The notes under the pieces are model-generated. The model saw only the letters and a program-made list of their open reading frames with translations, was not told the origin of the DNA and searched no databases. Positions 20,298 through 31,185 of a DNA stretch of 64,000 nucleotides are shown piece by piece. This stretch comes from Ahaetulla prasina (taxonomy: Eukaryota; Chordata; Lepidosauria; Squamata; Colubridae), in the NCBI RefSeq assembly GCF_028640845.1, contig NC_080542.1, positions 129,974,580-130,038,579 on the forward strand, given 5' to 3'. Every line of letters starts with the position of its first letter. Position 1 is the stretch's first letter. A program made the position numbers and the translations under genes.

Positions 20298-21124
20298 TCT
20301 TTATACAGACCCCCAATAACCTCCGGATATTGGGAAAGAGCATTCTCAGCATAGGAGAGATATTTAAACTTGAGGCTAACACATATAAAGAACAGTTGCT
20401 GGAATTGGGTATGTCAGATTTAACAAAAAGGCCTGGGTGAGGCTTCCAGTGACATCACCGCTCCTGTTGGGCACTCGAACAGGGCGCTCCACGTTAGAAG
20501 ATCGTAAAAGTCGGCGAAACAGCATAAATCAGCTGTTCACCGGCCTTAGCATACCCCTTGGGCAAAAAGGGGGGTGCAGAGCTGCGGGGGAGTGGTAGAT
20601 CTCCCCAGGGGCTTTACTTTTAAGAGCGAAATTCCTGGGTTTGAGGTCCCATCGAGCCTCGCTGTACTCCGACTTCAAACTTGCTCCTGTTTTTTCAGGA
20701 AAAGGGAGTAGGGGTCCCTTCTGCTCAAAAGGACTTGTCAAATGGATTGATTTCTTAAGCAGGCGGGGAAAATCACAAGCGCTCAATCTTTGAAGTAGAA
20801 ACAGCACGCAAGTATCCTGACTTCCCCTTTTGAAATTGGAAACCCTTCTTTGTCTCTGCTTAATTGACTCTTTAAAATGGCGTCTGAAAGCGAAAGTGTG
20901 AATTTCTCAGTCTAACAGAGTAGCGCTATTTGTGGATTGTTATAAATGGAGCTCTCCTATATTGAAAGGAGCAAAGAAAAGTTTTTAAGTTCAAATTCTT
21001 GACTTTATTGAAGATTGAAATGGCTGCTAAGCCATCATAACCTTCTGGGAGGAGAGAATCTGAAGCAAATATTGAGGATATACTTAAAGAACAATTAAAA
21101 CTCTCTGAAGAGAGGCAAAAGGAG

Positions 21125-22081
21125 ATGATGGAAAAACTTAATGGAGAAATAAGGGAACAGATGAAGGAGAATAATGAAAAAATAAGAGAAGATATTATGC
21201 TGGCTTTTCAATGTTTGTCTAAAAAAGTAGAAGGAATGGAAGAAGAAATGCAACAGATCTCGCAGTCAAATAAGCACTTAGAAGATAAAATGGAAGGTAT
21301 TCAGACAAAAGTGGATGAAAATAAAGATCAGGTTGTGATATTGCAGTTTAAGCTTATGGAAGGAGCTCTTAGAATTCACGGTTTGCAGGAAGAGAGAGGA
21401 GAAGACCTAAGAAAAATCATATCAGAAGCACTGGCTGAATTTATTGAAGTGGAGCCCCAAGAGGTAGCTTATCAAATTGATAAAATATATAGAGTTAATT
21501 CTTGGATCGCAAGACAGAGAAAGCTACCTCAGGACATTGTGGTTTATTTTGTGAAAAGAACTATGAGAAATCAGATTTTGCAAGTTGCATATCAGAAAAC
21601 TTTGAAAATTGGAGAACAGGAGTTGAAGGTCCTGAAAGAGATTCCTTCCAAGATGTTAAGAGACAGGAAGGAGTTTGTCTTTTTTACACAAGAACTTAAA
21701 AAACACCAGATTCAATTTAGATGGGAGGGGCCAGTTGGTCTGACAGTATTTTATCAAGGAAGGAGATACAGAATTGACACTGTGTTAAAGGCAAAGGATT
21801 TTCTCTCTACAGTCTTGAAAGTTGAAATAGAAGTGATAGAAAAACTTCAAGAGATTCAAGAGGGCGTGGTGAGCCAAGAGGCCTCATTGCTGCAACCACC
21901 AGAGGAGCCACAAGAGCAAAGGGTGACAAGAGGAGCTCTTAAGCGTAAAGAAAAGCAACAGCTTCAAAGTAAAAGTCAGGACCCCAGAATGGAAGCTGTG
22001 GGAGGAGCTAGACAGAAGATACCGGAGGAAGATCTTCTGTTGTCTGCTTCAAAGCTTCAGGAGGCCAGTAATGGCAAATAG
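21125..22081 (+). CDS. L1 ORF1 protein, open part
   Basis: RNA-binding chaperone of L1. The 318 open residues show a coiled coil (about 1-78, heptad-rich EEMQQISQSNKHLED), an RRM-like domain (about 80-170, with LRIHGLQEE and IVVYFVKRTMRNQIL) and a C-terminal domain (about 172-228, HQIQFRWEGP and YRIDTVLKAKDFL). The basic Gln/Pro-rich tail is poorly conserved in the family. An in-frame ATG at 21020 begins MAAKPS and meets a TAA at 21038-21040, after which the frame stays open; the ancestral start was probably 21020 and the present ORF is truncated by one nonsense change. Its last 11 bases overlap the ORF2 start. Confidence 0.85.
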   Translation: MMEKLNGEIREQMKENNEKIREDIMLAFQCLSKKVEGMEEEMQQISQSNKHLEDKMEGIQTKVDENKDQVVILQFKLMEGALRIHGLQEERGEDLRKIISEALAEFIEVEPQEVAYQIDKIYRVNSWIARQRKLPQDIVVYFVKRTMRNQILQVAYQKTLKIGEQELKVLKEIPSKMLRDRKEFVFFTQELKKHQIQFRWEGPVGLTVFYQGRRYRIDTVLKAKDFLSTVLKVEIEVIEKLQEIQEGVVSQEASLLQPPEEPQEQRVTRGALKRKEKQQLQSKSQDPRMEAVGGARQKIPEEDLLLSASKLQEASNGK

Positions 22082-25000
22082 AATTTTGTCATGGAAGGTT
22101 AATGGCTTGAATTCAGCTCAGAAAAGAAGGAAAATATTTCACTATTTGAAACAATTTAAAAATGATGTGATTTGCCTGCAAGAGACACATATCAAATTAT
22201 CAGACCAAAAATACTTAATAAACTCAAAATTAGGAAAACATTTTGTTGCATCAGCTTTGGATTAAAAAAAAATGGTATAGTTGTATATATCAGGAAGGAT
22301 ATACCAGCTAAGTTAATTGAGGCAGATATTCAAGGAAGATTTATTGCTATTGAACTGGTGATAGGTGCAAAAAAGATATTACTGATAGGTATTTATACAC
22401 CTAATCAGCAACAAGAAAAGTTTTATAAAATGCTACACGAGAGGTTGACCTTCTGGGATTACAGTTTGTTTATTTTATTAGGAGATTGGAATGGAGTAAT
22501 TGATACAAGAAATAATAAGAGAACCTCTTCTAAGAAGATACCTATACATGCAAAACTACCAAAATCCTTTTTTGAAATGATGGAAGACTTTGAGTTTAGA
22601 CTTGGAGGTTGCGGAATCCAGATGAGAGAGATTTTACTTTTTTTTCCAATAGGCATCAATCTTTTTCACGTATTGACTTTATCTTAATTTCTAATGACTT
22701 GCTTTCTAGGGTGAAGAAAATGAAGATATTTCTGAGGTGTTTAACTGACCATAGCCCAGTTTGGATGGAAATACTACAAGGGAAAAAAGGTGGTAGAACA
22801 TGGAGGCTAAATGAAAATTTGTTTAGATATGAGGATAATGTAAATCAATGTAAGAAACAGATGAAGGAATTTCTTGATTTTAATATGGACAAGGGGACAC
22901 CGATAGGAACTGTGTGGGAGGCGAGTAAAACCTTTATGAGAGGTATATTGATATATTTGGACAATAGGCAGAGGAATAATAAACAAAGGCAGCGTAGGTA
23001 CTTGGAAGAAGAAATTCAAAAGAAACAACAATTATTAATACAAAACCCACAAGACCAGAAACTTAAAGAGGCTATAAGGATATTACAGAGTCAATTTAAT
23101 ATTTTAATGGCAGACCAGGTGGCAACAAATATACAATATGCTAAACATAGTACCTTTTGTAATGCAAATAAACCGGGGAGGTGGCTGACATATAACTTAA
23201 AGAAAAAACAGAAAGCACGTGTCATAGAAAAAATAGAATATAAAGGTAAAGAGATATATCAACAGGACAAAATTAAAAAGGCCTTCTCAGAATTTTACAC
23301 TACTTTATATGCGAAAGATAAAATACTGAATAGGGACATTTATGATTATTTGAAAGATCACAGGGTTAATACTCTAACATTAGAACAAAGGGAAGAGTTG
23401 AATCGGCTGATAGCTACTGGAGAAATAGTGGAGGCAATTAAACAATTAAAAATGGAAAAAAACCCCAGTACAGATGGACTTATTATAAAAAATTACAGGA
23501 TGAAATACTAGGCCCACTTAAAGAATTATTTAATCAGATACAACTAGGAGGGGGAATACCTCCGTCATGGAAAACATCTTTTATTTCATTGATACTGAAA
23601 GAGGAACAAGATTACTCTAAACCCGGGAATTATAGGCCGATCTCACTTTTAAACAATGATTATAAGGTTTTTGTTAAAATAATAGCAAATAGATTAATGT
23701 TAGTTTTACAACAAAGAATTCATACTGAACAATCTGGTTTTATAAAAGGGAGGCAGATGAAGAATAATGTTAGACAGATTATTAATATATTGGAATATTT
23801 GGAAAAGAAGAATACTTCAGCAGCACTTATTTTTTTGGATGCGGAGAAGGCCTTTGATCGATTGCATTGGTTTTTTTTATTTAAATTAATAAAGAAAATG
23901 CAATTTGGAGATTGCTTTGTTAGAATAATTAAAGCGACTTATGGAGAGCAAACAGCTCAGATTATAATAAATGGTAGTTTGACAGAAGTTATTAAGATTG
24001 CAAAAGGAATGAGACAGGGATGTCCTTTATCACCACTATTGTTTGTTTTAACTCTGGAACCATTATTGGATAAAATACGAGAGTTAAAAAAGATAGAGGG
24101 AATTAAAATTAGACAATATGAATATAAAGTTAGAGCTTTTGCAGACAACTTAGTGGTTACTTTAACAAATCCTATAAATTCAAGTATATCTTTGTTGGAA
24201 ACAATTGATAAATACGGAAAGGTATCAGGATTTAAAATAAATCAGAATAAAACAAAAGTGATAATCAAAAATATGTCTGAACAACAGAAACAAAAATTAG
24301 AGGAGATAACAGGATTTGAGGTGGTAAAAAAGGTTAAATACTTAAGGTTTATATTAGCTCATCGAACAGGAAACTTTATAAGAATAATTATGAGTTGTTA
24401 TGGCAAAAAGTTCAGAAAGACATGAATGCCTGGAAAAAACTGCAGCTATTGGTATTGGGGAGGATAGCAGTTATTAAAATGAATGTGTTACCTAGATTTT
24501 TGTTTGTCTTCCAGATGATACCAATAATCAAGAAAGATAAAAATTTGGAGGAATGGCAGATTGGGATTATAAATTTATATGGCAAGGTAAAAAGGCGAGG
24601 GTTAAAATGAAAATAATTCAGGACTCACGGGAAAGAGGAGGCCTAAAAATGCCTAATTTTAAACTATATTATGAAGCAGTAACCCTTTCAGTAATAAGTG
24701 ACTGGTTTAATTTAACGGAGGAAAGAATTTTGAATATAGAAGGTTATGACTTACTATATGGATGGCATGCGTATTTATTTTATGAAAAAAAGTGGATAGG
24801 GCTTTTAAGAGTCATGTGTTGAGAAGTGTTCTTTTGCGTGTCTGGAAAAAATATTCCTATAAACTAGACTATAAGATTCCTATATGGGCAAGCCCCAGAC
24901 ATGCAATAGAGAATATAAATATAGAACAGAAACAGGAAATGATTACTTATAAAGAACTTTTATATGCTGAAGGAGGTAGCTTGCAATTAAAATCTTTACA

Positions 25001-25815
25001 GGTATTAAATGAAGAAGGGAGCAAATATATTTGGTTTCAATATAGGCAACTAAGTGCTAGATGGAAAGAAGATCAAAAAATTGGTATAATGCAAAGGGAA
25101 GAAAATTTAATAAAGCAAATTAGAAATCAGACCCAGGAGCATATAAAGAGATTGTATAATGTGTTGCTTGAAATAGATTCGGAAAAGGATTTGGTAAAGG
25201 ATTGCATGATAAAATGGGCACAGAACATTCAGGAACCAATAATGTTGGTAACATGAGAGAAAATCTGGGTTAGAAATGTTAAGTTTACACAAGCACAGAA
25301 TCTAAGGGAAAATTTTTATAAGATGTTTTATAGATGGCACTTAGATCCCAAAAAATCATCATGTATGTACCCTGATATCCAAGCGAAATGTTGGAGATGT
25401 GACTGTGATAATGCTACATATTTTCATATTTGGCAGACTTGCAAGAAAATTAAGGCCTTTTGGATAAGAATTTGGTGGATTATTCAAAATGTCTTGAAGA
25501 AGATGATAAAATTCCTGCCGAAGAAGATACAATTTCCTTTTGGGAATTATAATGGATTGTACAGTGACTGAGATTAAATTGATTTTGAACTTAATAACAG
25601 CAGCAAGGCTGCTGATTGGACAATATTGGAAGAAAAAAGAATTACCTACAATAGAAGAATGGATATTGAAAGTTACTAACTTGGCTGAGATGGCTAAAAT
25701 TTCAGCCTTTCTGAAAGACAATACACAGGAAAGATATTTAATTGAATGGAAAAAATGGATTGATTATATACAAAACAGATATCAAATTAAGAAATATCAG
25801 ATTGCCTTTGAATAA
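22071..25815 (+). pseudogene. L1 ORF2 (endonuclease and RT), frameshifted
   Basis: Starts with an ATG overlapping the ORF1 stop (ATGGCAAATAG). Endonuclease: WKVNGLNS, CLQETH, GDWNGVID and TDHSPVW hold the expected catalytic residues. RT: IFLDAEKAFDRLHW (motif A), GMRQGCPLSPLLF (motif B), and AFADNLVV where active copies have FADD, so one catalytic aspartate is lost. The end has KCWRCDCDNATYFHIW, the L1 cysteine-rich motif. At least seven frame changes occur, the first inside an A9 run at about 22265. The coding capacity is gone but the whole domain order is recognisable. Confidence 0.88.
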
Positions 25816-25956
25816 TTAGTATGTATTATTTTAGAATGTAATGGGGGAAGTTAGGAAACGAAAAGACTTGGATGAGGTTAATTGGATTAGAAGGGAAAAA
25901 TTTTACTCTATGTTTGGTTTATGTATAACAATACCTTGTGATTGACCCGGGAAGCC

Positions 25957-25971
25957 GGGTGGGTGGGTGGG
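25957..25971 (+). other. G-quadruplex-type motif in the L1 3' UTR
   Basis: Four GGG runs separated by single T bases, followed by more G runs to about 26028. This matches the textbook G-quadruplex pattern. G-rich 3' UTR tracts are known in mammalian L1s. Confidence 0.8.
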
Positions 25972-26196
25972 TGAAGGGAGGGGGGAAGAGGGTTTTGAGT
26001 GGGGGAGGGGGAAAAAAGGGGGGGAAATATTTTTGTTTGTTAAAACTTTTTCAATAAAAAAAAACAAAAAACAAACAGGCCTCGGTGTGTATGTGTGATA
26101 TGATGGCAATGTTTCAATGATTGAGGGGGCCCCAAGAAGAGGGGGTCAACCTATTCTCCATACCTGAAGGCAAGGCAAGAAGCAATGGATGGAAAG

Positions 26197-26664
26197 TATT
26201 ATTATTATTTTATTATTTATTCGATTTTTATACCGCCCTTCTCCCGAAGGACTCAGGGTGGTGTACAGCCAAAATAAAACAAACAATACAATATACAATT
26301 TAAAACCCGAATTTAAAAAACTTATTACACCATTGGCCTAAGACTTTAAAACATATAAAACTAAAAAACCCATTAAAATTCATAGTAAAAATTTAAAAAA
26401 ACAATAAAATTTAATCCAGCCCCGCGCGAATAAATAAATGTGTTTTCAATTCGTGGTGGAAGGTCCGAAGGTCAGGTATTTGGCGTAAACCAGGGGGAAG
26501 TTCGTTCCAGAGGGTAGGAGCCCCCACAGAGAAGGATCTTCCCCTGTGGGCCACCAGCCGACATTGTTTGGCGGACGGCACACTAAGAAGTCCCTCTTTG
26601 TGTGAGCGTACGGGTCGGTGGGAGGCATGAGGTAACAGTAGGCGGTCCCGTAAGTACCCAAGTA
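26197..26664 (-). mobile_element. L3-like LINE 3' fragment inserted in CR1
   Basis: It has an (ATT)n/(ATTT)n tail, the CCGCCC...GGGTGG block, and an 88-residue RT C-terminal frame (GYLRDRLLLP, SVGAPTLWNELPPGLRQ). AAGTA flanks both sides as a possible target duplication. The 5' junction carries three copies of ACCCAAGT. Confidence 0.85.
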
Positions 26665-26862
26665 CCCAAGTACCCAAGTAATCAAGGAGAGAAGCAACCT
26701 AGAACTAAGGAGAAATTTCCTGACAAAACAATTAATTAGTAGAACAAATTGCCTCCAGAAGTTGTGAATGCTCCAATACTGGAAGTTTTTAAGAAGAGAT
26801 TGGACAACCATTTGTCTCAGATGACATGGGGTTTCTTGCCTGAGGAGGGAGTTGAACTAGAA

Positions 26863-26986
26863 CAGGGGTCTCCAACCTTGGCAACTTTAAGCCTGGAGGA
26901 CTTCAACTCCCAGAATACCCAGCCAGCTTTGAATTTTGGGAGTTGAAGTCCTCAAGGCTTAAAGTTGCCAGGGTTGGAGACCCCTG
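26863..26986. mobile_element. Foldback hAT-type MITE
   Basis: The ends CAGGGGTCTCCAACC and GGTTGGAGACCCCTG are perfect inverted repeats, and most of the 124-base body is palindromic (AACTTTAAGCCT with AGGCTTAAAGTT). Flanks AACTAGAA and GACAAGAA match at six of eight positions, consistent with an 8-bp hAT target duplication. Confidence 0.85.
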
Positions 26987-27039
26987 GACAAGAAGACTTC
27001 CAAGGTCTCTTCCAACTCTGTTATTCATCATGGCTTCAG

Positions 27040-27505
27040 GCAGATGTTAATAATCCAGAGGAAGGCACAAAGCAGATGTATAGGGCTACACCTCTCCTCT
27101 GTACCAAGACCAGCTGGAATCAGTCCCAGAGTTAGGAAGACACTACAAAACAATGCCTCCTGACTCATAAAACCAGTTCAGAAGAAGAATACCATACTTA
27201 ATTTTACTAAAGGCTGATAACAGATCAATGATGGTTGACATGGCTGCATAGCCCCCATTCCAAAGGTCACCTATTGTAATCCATTTTACATGGGACTGCC
27301 CTTGAAGACCAATCAGAAACCAAAAGTAGCCCAGAATGCAGCAACAAAGCCCCGCTTGATGACTGCACTGATTCTTGGTTGACTTTGAAGTGCAGTTCAA
27401 AGTGTTGAGTATCACCTATAATGTTCTTCAAGACACAGGGTCTGGCTACTTGAGATGCCATCAGTTTCTATATGTTTCTGCTTATCCATTTAAATCAGCT
27501 AGAAT
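27040..27505 (+). mobile_element. Old L3-like LINE fragment
   Basis: The plus-strand frame gives VDFEVQFKVLSITYNVLQD and GSGYLRCHQF, parallel to L3 HFKVLVTTFKALHG and GPGYLR. The preceding 300 bases hold disrupted sequence of the same element. The boundary with the next LINE near 27505 is approximate. Confidence 0.6.
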
Positions 27506-29891
27506 GGACATGCTCTTTTTCCTCTCTTGCCCATATCCTCTCATCTTCCTGGGTGACCTAAATCTACCTCTTATTAACTGGATAACAGATGAATGTACAA
27601 CTGATCCAATCCATACTACATTATACAACGCTGTTACAAACCTAGGTCTTGAACAACTTGTAACTAACAATACAAGATTCAACAACTGCCTTGACCTCAC
27701 CTTCTGCAACAACATAAACTCAATTTATGGACTACAAATAAAAGAACCCTTTTCCAACAGCTACCATTGCATGATTGACTTTCGTCTCAACATACGCCCT
27801 TACATAAATCGTCAGAACAATAGTATTCATAACTACAACTTCAAAAAAGCCAATTATGACCTTATAAACAACGATCTCTCATCTCTGGACTGGCAAAATC
27901 AGTTCTCAACCTGTATAACTGCTGAAGACAACTATAGAGTTTTCCTAATTGAAATCAATAGAGTCATTAAACTATATGTACCACAAACGACCACCACGAT
28001 CAGGAAAAGCAAACTACCCATATCAATAAAAAAGCTTCAATCAAAAAAAAAATCCCTCTGGAGAAGAAACAAAAAGGGCTATGTAGCAAATTTCAAAAAC
28101 CGCTACAGAAATATATGCAACCAAATAAAAACTGAATGCAGAAATTACCACACCAAGCAAGAAGAGGACCTTCTGCACACAAATTCCAATCGTGCCTTTT
28201 ATAATTTTGTGAACAATAAACTTAAAGACTCAAGATCCATCCCACCACTAAAAGATTCTAACGGCAAAGAATGCAATGACGAAACAATTAAAGCAAAACT
28301 CTTTAACACATTCTTTGGCTCAGTTTTCGTTAACTGACATTCCCAAATCGTACCAGCAATGAGTGTGACGACTTAACACATATAGATTTCACAGAAGATA
28401 ATGTTGGAAAAGCTCTTCACAACTTGAAGCCATCTCTATCTATTGGACCTGATGGACTATGTGCATACTTTTTAAAAAAACTTTACACTAATATAGCAGA
28501 ACCCCTAAGCATAATCTTTGATAAAGCTTTCATGACCAGTTCCCTTCCCAAACCTTAGTCACTAGCCACAGTCATCCCAATCTTCAAAAAAGGAGACCCC
28601 AGTTTAGTTGAAAATTACAGACCAATCTCTCTATGCTGCGTCACCTGCAAAGTCATGGAATCAATCATCAACCAATCCATTACCTTCCACTTGGAAATAA
28701 ACAACCTACTCTCTAATAAACAATTTGATTTCAGAAAAAAATTACCAGGTAACTTACAACTTCTCCACTGTAAAAATATATGGACTACAAATCTTGATCA
28801 AGGCAAAACAATAGAAGCAATCTACATAGACTTCTGCAAAGCTTTTGTCTCAGTAGTACATGATAAACTTCTCCTAAAACTAAAATCCTATGGCATTTCA
28901 GGACCCCTTCACAATTGGATATCTGCTTTTCTGTCTAACAGACAAGAAGTGGTTAAAATTGGCAATGCTCTATCAAATCCTGTTCCTGTCAAGAGTGGCG
29001 TTCCTCAAGGTAGCATTCTTGGACCAACACTCTTCATACTATACATAAATGATCTTTGTGACCATATCTCAAGTAATTGTGTTCTCTTTGCTGACAATGT
29101 CAAACTATTTAACACCACAGACAATACAGCTACCATTCAAAAAGACCTTGATCATCTAACCGCTTGGTCTAAAACTTGGCAACTCCAAATCTCATCCAGC
29201 AAATGCTCAGTCTTACATATTGGAAAAAAAGAACCTAAACACTAAGTACATGCTTGATGGACATTACCTTACAGATGACCCCCACCCTGTTAAAGACCTT
29301 GGAGTTTTCATATCAAATGATCTGAGTGCCAAAGCCCACTGTAACTACATAGCAAAAAAGGCTCTAAGAGTTGTAAACCTAATCTTGCGTAGCTTCTTTT
29401 CCAAAAACACTACACTACTAACCAGAGCATATAAAACATTTGCTAGGCCAATTCTTGAATACAGCTCGCCTGTCTGGAACCCATACCACATTTCTGACAT
29501 CAATACAGTTGAATGTGTCCAGAAATATTTTACAAGAAGAGTTCTCCACTCCTCTGAAAACAACAAAATACCTTATCCCACCAGACTTGAAATCCTAGGC
29601 TTAGAAAACTTAGAACTCCGTCGCCTTCGACAAGACCTAAGTTTAACTCATAGAATCATCTATTATAATGTCCTTCCTGTTAAAGACTACTTCAGCTTCA
29701 ATTGCAATAATACAAGAGCAACCCACAGATTTAAACTTAATGTTAACCGCTTTAATCTAGATTGCAGAAAATATGACTTCTGTAACAGAGTTATCAGTAC
29801 TTGGAACACACTACCTGACTCTGTGGTCTCTTCTCATAATCCCAAAAGCTTTAACCAAAAATTATCTATATTGACCTCACCCCATTCCTAA
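27506..29891 (+). pseudogene. Rex1-like LINE endonuclease-RT, broken
   Basis: Three frames, 27506-28337, 28655-29245 and 29220-29891. Frame 1 carries LIFLGDLNLP (endonuclease) and NSYHCMIDF where SDH is expected. Frame 2 holds AIYIDFCKAFVSVVH (motif A; AFD changed to AFV), SGVPQGSILGPTLF (motif B) and LFADNVKLF (FADD changed to FADN). Frame 3 holds KDLGVFISNDL and PILEYSSPVWNPY. The catalytic residues are damaged at several sites and two frameshifts are visible, so it is inactive. Confidence 0.82.
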
Positions 29892-30058
29892 GAGTGGGCG
29901 TGCATACATTCAGAGCACAAATGTGCCTACCATTCCTGTCCTATTGTTTTTTTCTTATATATATATATATGCTTATACTTCCCTATATTTCCTGATATAT
30001 ATGTTTATATACTATATAATCTTTTTGTGTGATGCTTATGTATATTGTTGTGACAAAA

Positions 30059-30108
<50 letters not shown>
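27506..30108 (+). mobile_element. Rex1-like LINE (Jockey/CR1 superfamily)
   Basis: It contains the C-terminal half of the endonuclease, a linker, the RT and a C-terminal domain, and ends after TTGTTGTGACAAAATAAATA in an (AAAT)n tail (30051-30108). It is 5'-truncated: the start of the endonuclease is missing. The Rex1 label rests on overall motif style and tail type and is less certain than the superfamily. Confidence 0.75.
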
Positions 30109-30109
<1 letters not shown>

Positions 30110-30117
30110 CAGTGTCA

Positions 30118-30769
30118 ACAAGATCAGCAAAATATAAAGAAAACCAATACAAAATGTTCTACTGTTGGCATCTGGCTCCCTCAAGATTGGCACAAATATA
30201 TCCAAATTTAACTCCAAATTATTGGAAATGTGAACAGAAGCAGGGTACTTTCTATCCCTCATGGTGGCTATGTTCAGAATCAAAAAATTTATTGGAAAAA
30301 AATTAAAAAATTGCAGGAAATAACTGGGGCTCAACCAGAATATACACCAGAATTGTTCATTCTGGGGATAATGAAAAAAACTTATGATAAGAAAACAAGA
30401 CATATGATTCTACATATAACAACCACGGCAAGATTGGCCTTTGCGTAATATTGGAAGAATGTAAAGATGCCTCCCAATGACTTAATAATTAAAAAAATCT
30501 TTGTGCTGAAATGGACAAATTAACATTGGAATTGAAAGGAATGATAGACTTGGAGTATTATGTAGCATGGGAGAAATGGTACAAATGGATTGAAAACAGA
30601 AAAACAAAACAGATTTAGATATAATAGAAGTTGATGAAGTAAAATGTACAGAGTATAAGAACTTTGTAGTGATACGTCGTGTAAATGGTCACAGTTCTGC
30701 ACAAAAAATTTCATTTTTGTATTTATGTTTTTGTTTTTTATTTGTTTAAAAGCTAATAAAATAAGTTAA
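30118..30769 (+). mobile_element. L1 3' fragment with 10-bp target duplication
   Basis: The frame 30112-30306 gives KMFYCWHLAP, YWKCEQKQGTFYPSWW, the cysteine-rich end of L1 ORF2. The fragment ends in GCTAATAAAATAAG. AACAGTGTCA occurs at 30108-30117 and 30770-30779, a clear target duplication. Insertion was exactly at the end of the Rex1-like tail. Confidence 0.85.
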
Positions 30770-30974
30770 AACAGTGTCACTTTAGGAGCCAGAAAGTACG
30801 TCTTTTCAAAGATAACTTCTGCCTTGCCAGATGACGATCCCCCTGGGGAGCATAGAACTCTCACTCTTTTGATCTTCCGCAAACCTCAGTGGTTCTTCCA
30901 GGCTTGGTTGCTGAGCATTTTTTTTGCTGTTGTTTAATTTTGTTAGCTGTACCAATAAAGCTTTGTAGCTCAGG

Positions 30975-31185
30975 GTTGACATGAGGGTCCGTGGTGCTCT
31001 CTGAGCTGGGTTGTTTTCTTGCAGATGTTTCATTATCCAAAAACTAAGTAACATCATCAGTGCTGGTAGCACCAACCAAGCTAGGAGAGCACCAGGGTCC
31101 CCTAATTTGTCAGTTGTTTTCTTTTTCTTTTTCTTTAATAATAAGCTGCCTGGAGTCATTGCGGAGTTGGTAAACCTCAAAATTA
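30975..31185. repeat. Old PLE-derived end (hammerhead family 2), partly palindromic
   Basis: The minus strand carries GGTGCTCTCTGAGC in reverse and the motif described at 31024-31060. On the right the plus-strand words AGAGCACCAGGGTCCC appear, so a second arm faces the first. The family recurs at 33600, 35036, 49735, 50073 and 53555. Confidence 0.6.
31024..31060 (-). ncRNA. Hammerhead-like motif, family 2
   Basis: Minus strand: GCA, CTGATGA, T, GTTAC...GGATAAT stem, GAAACATC, TGC. The flanking GCA/TGC form stem I. One CpG-type change (GTC context ACGT to ACAT) separates it from the copy at 35073. Confidence 0.55.

Larger units (their letters stand above)
20435..26077 (+). mobile_element. Near full-length L1 LINE
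   Basis: About 5.6 kb: a 5' UTR (20435-21019), ORF1, an overlapping ORF2, a G-rich 3' UTR and an AATAAA-containing A-rich tail. The left flank AACAAAAAGGCCT (20422-20434) and right flank ACAAACAGGCCT (26071-26082) look like a diverged target duplication, which would make the insertion complete. ORF1 has a premature stop and ORF2 has several frameshifts, so it is not autonomous. Confidence 0.85.
26115..27025 (+). mobile_element. CR1 LINE 3' end with two nested insertions
   Basis: The words AAGAAGAGGGGGTCAACC, AAGCAATGGATGGAAA, GAGAGAAGCAACCTAG and TTTTTAAGAAGAGATTGG, then CTTCCAAGGTCTCTTCC, are the typical CR1 3' coding end and UTR. The sequence is interrupted by an L3 copy (26197-26664) and a hAT element (26863-26986), so CR1 is the oldest of the three. 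Confidence 0.85.

Noticed and set aside
20460..20560. tRNA gene in the L1 5' region
   Set aside because: No cloverleaf or paired A and B boxes at the correct spacing; the only tRNA-like head is in the Sauria SINE at 20220-20297.
21502..21699. A second frame inside L1 ORF1
   Set aside because: It is an overlapping shadow with no separate start context or domain.
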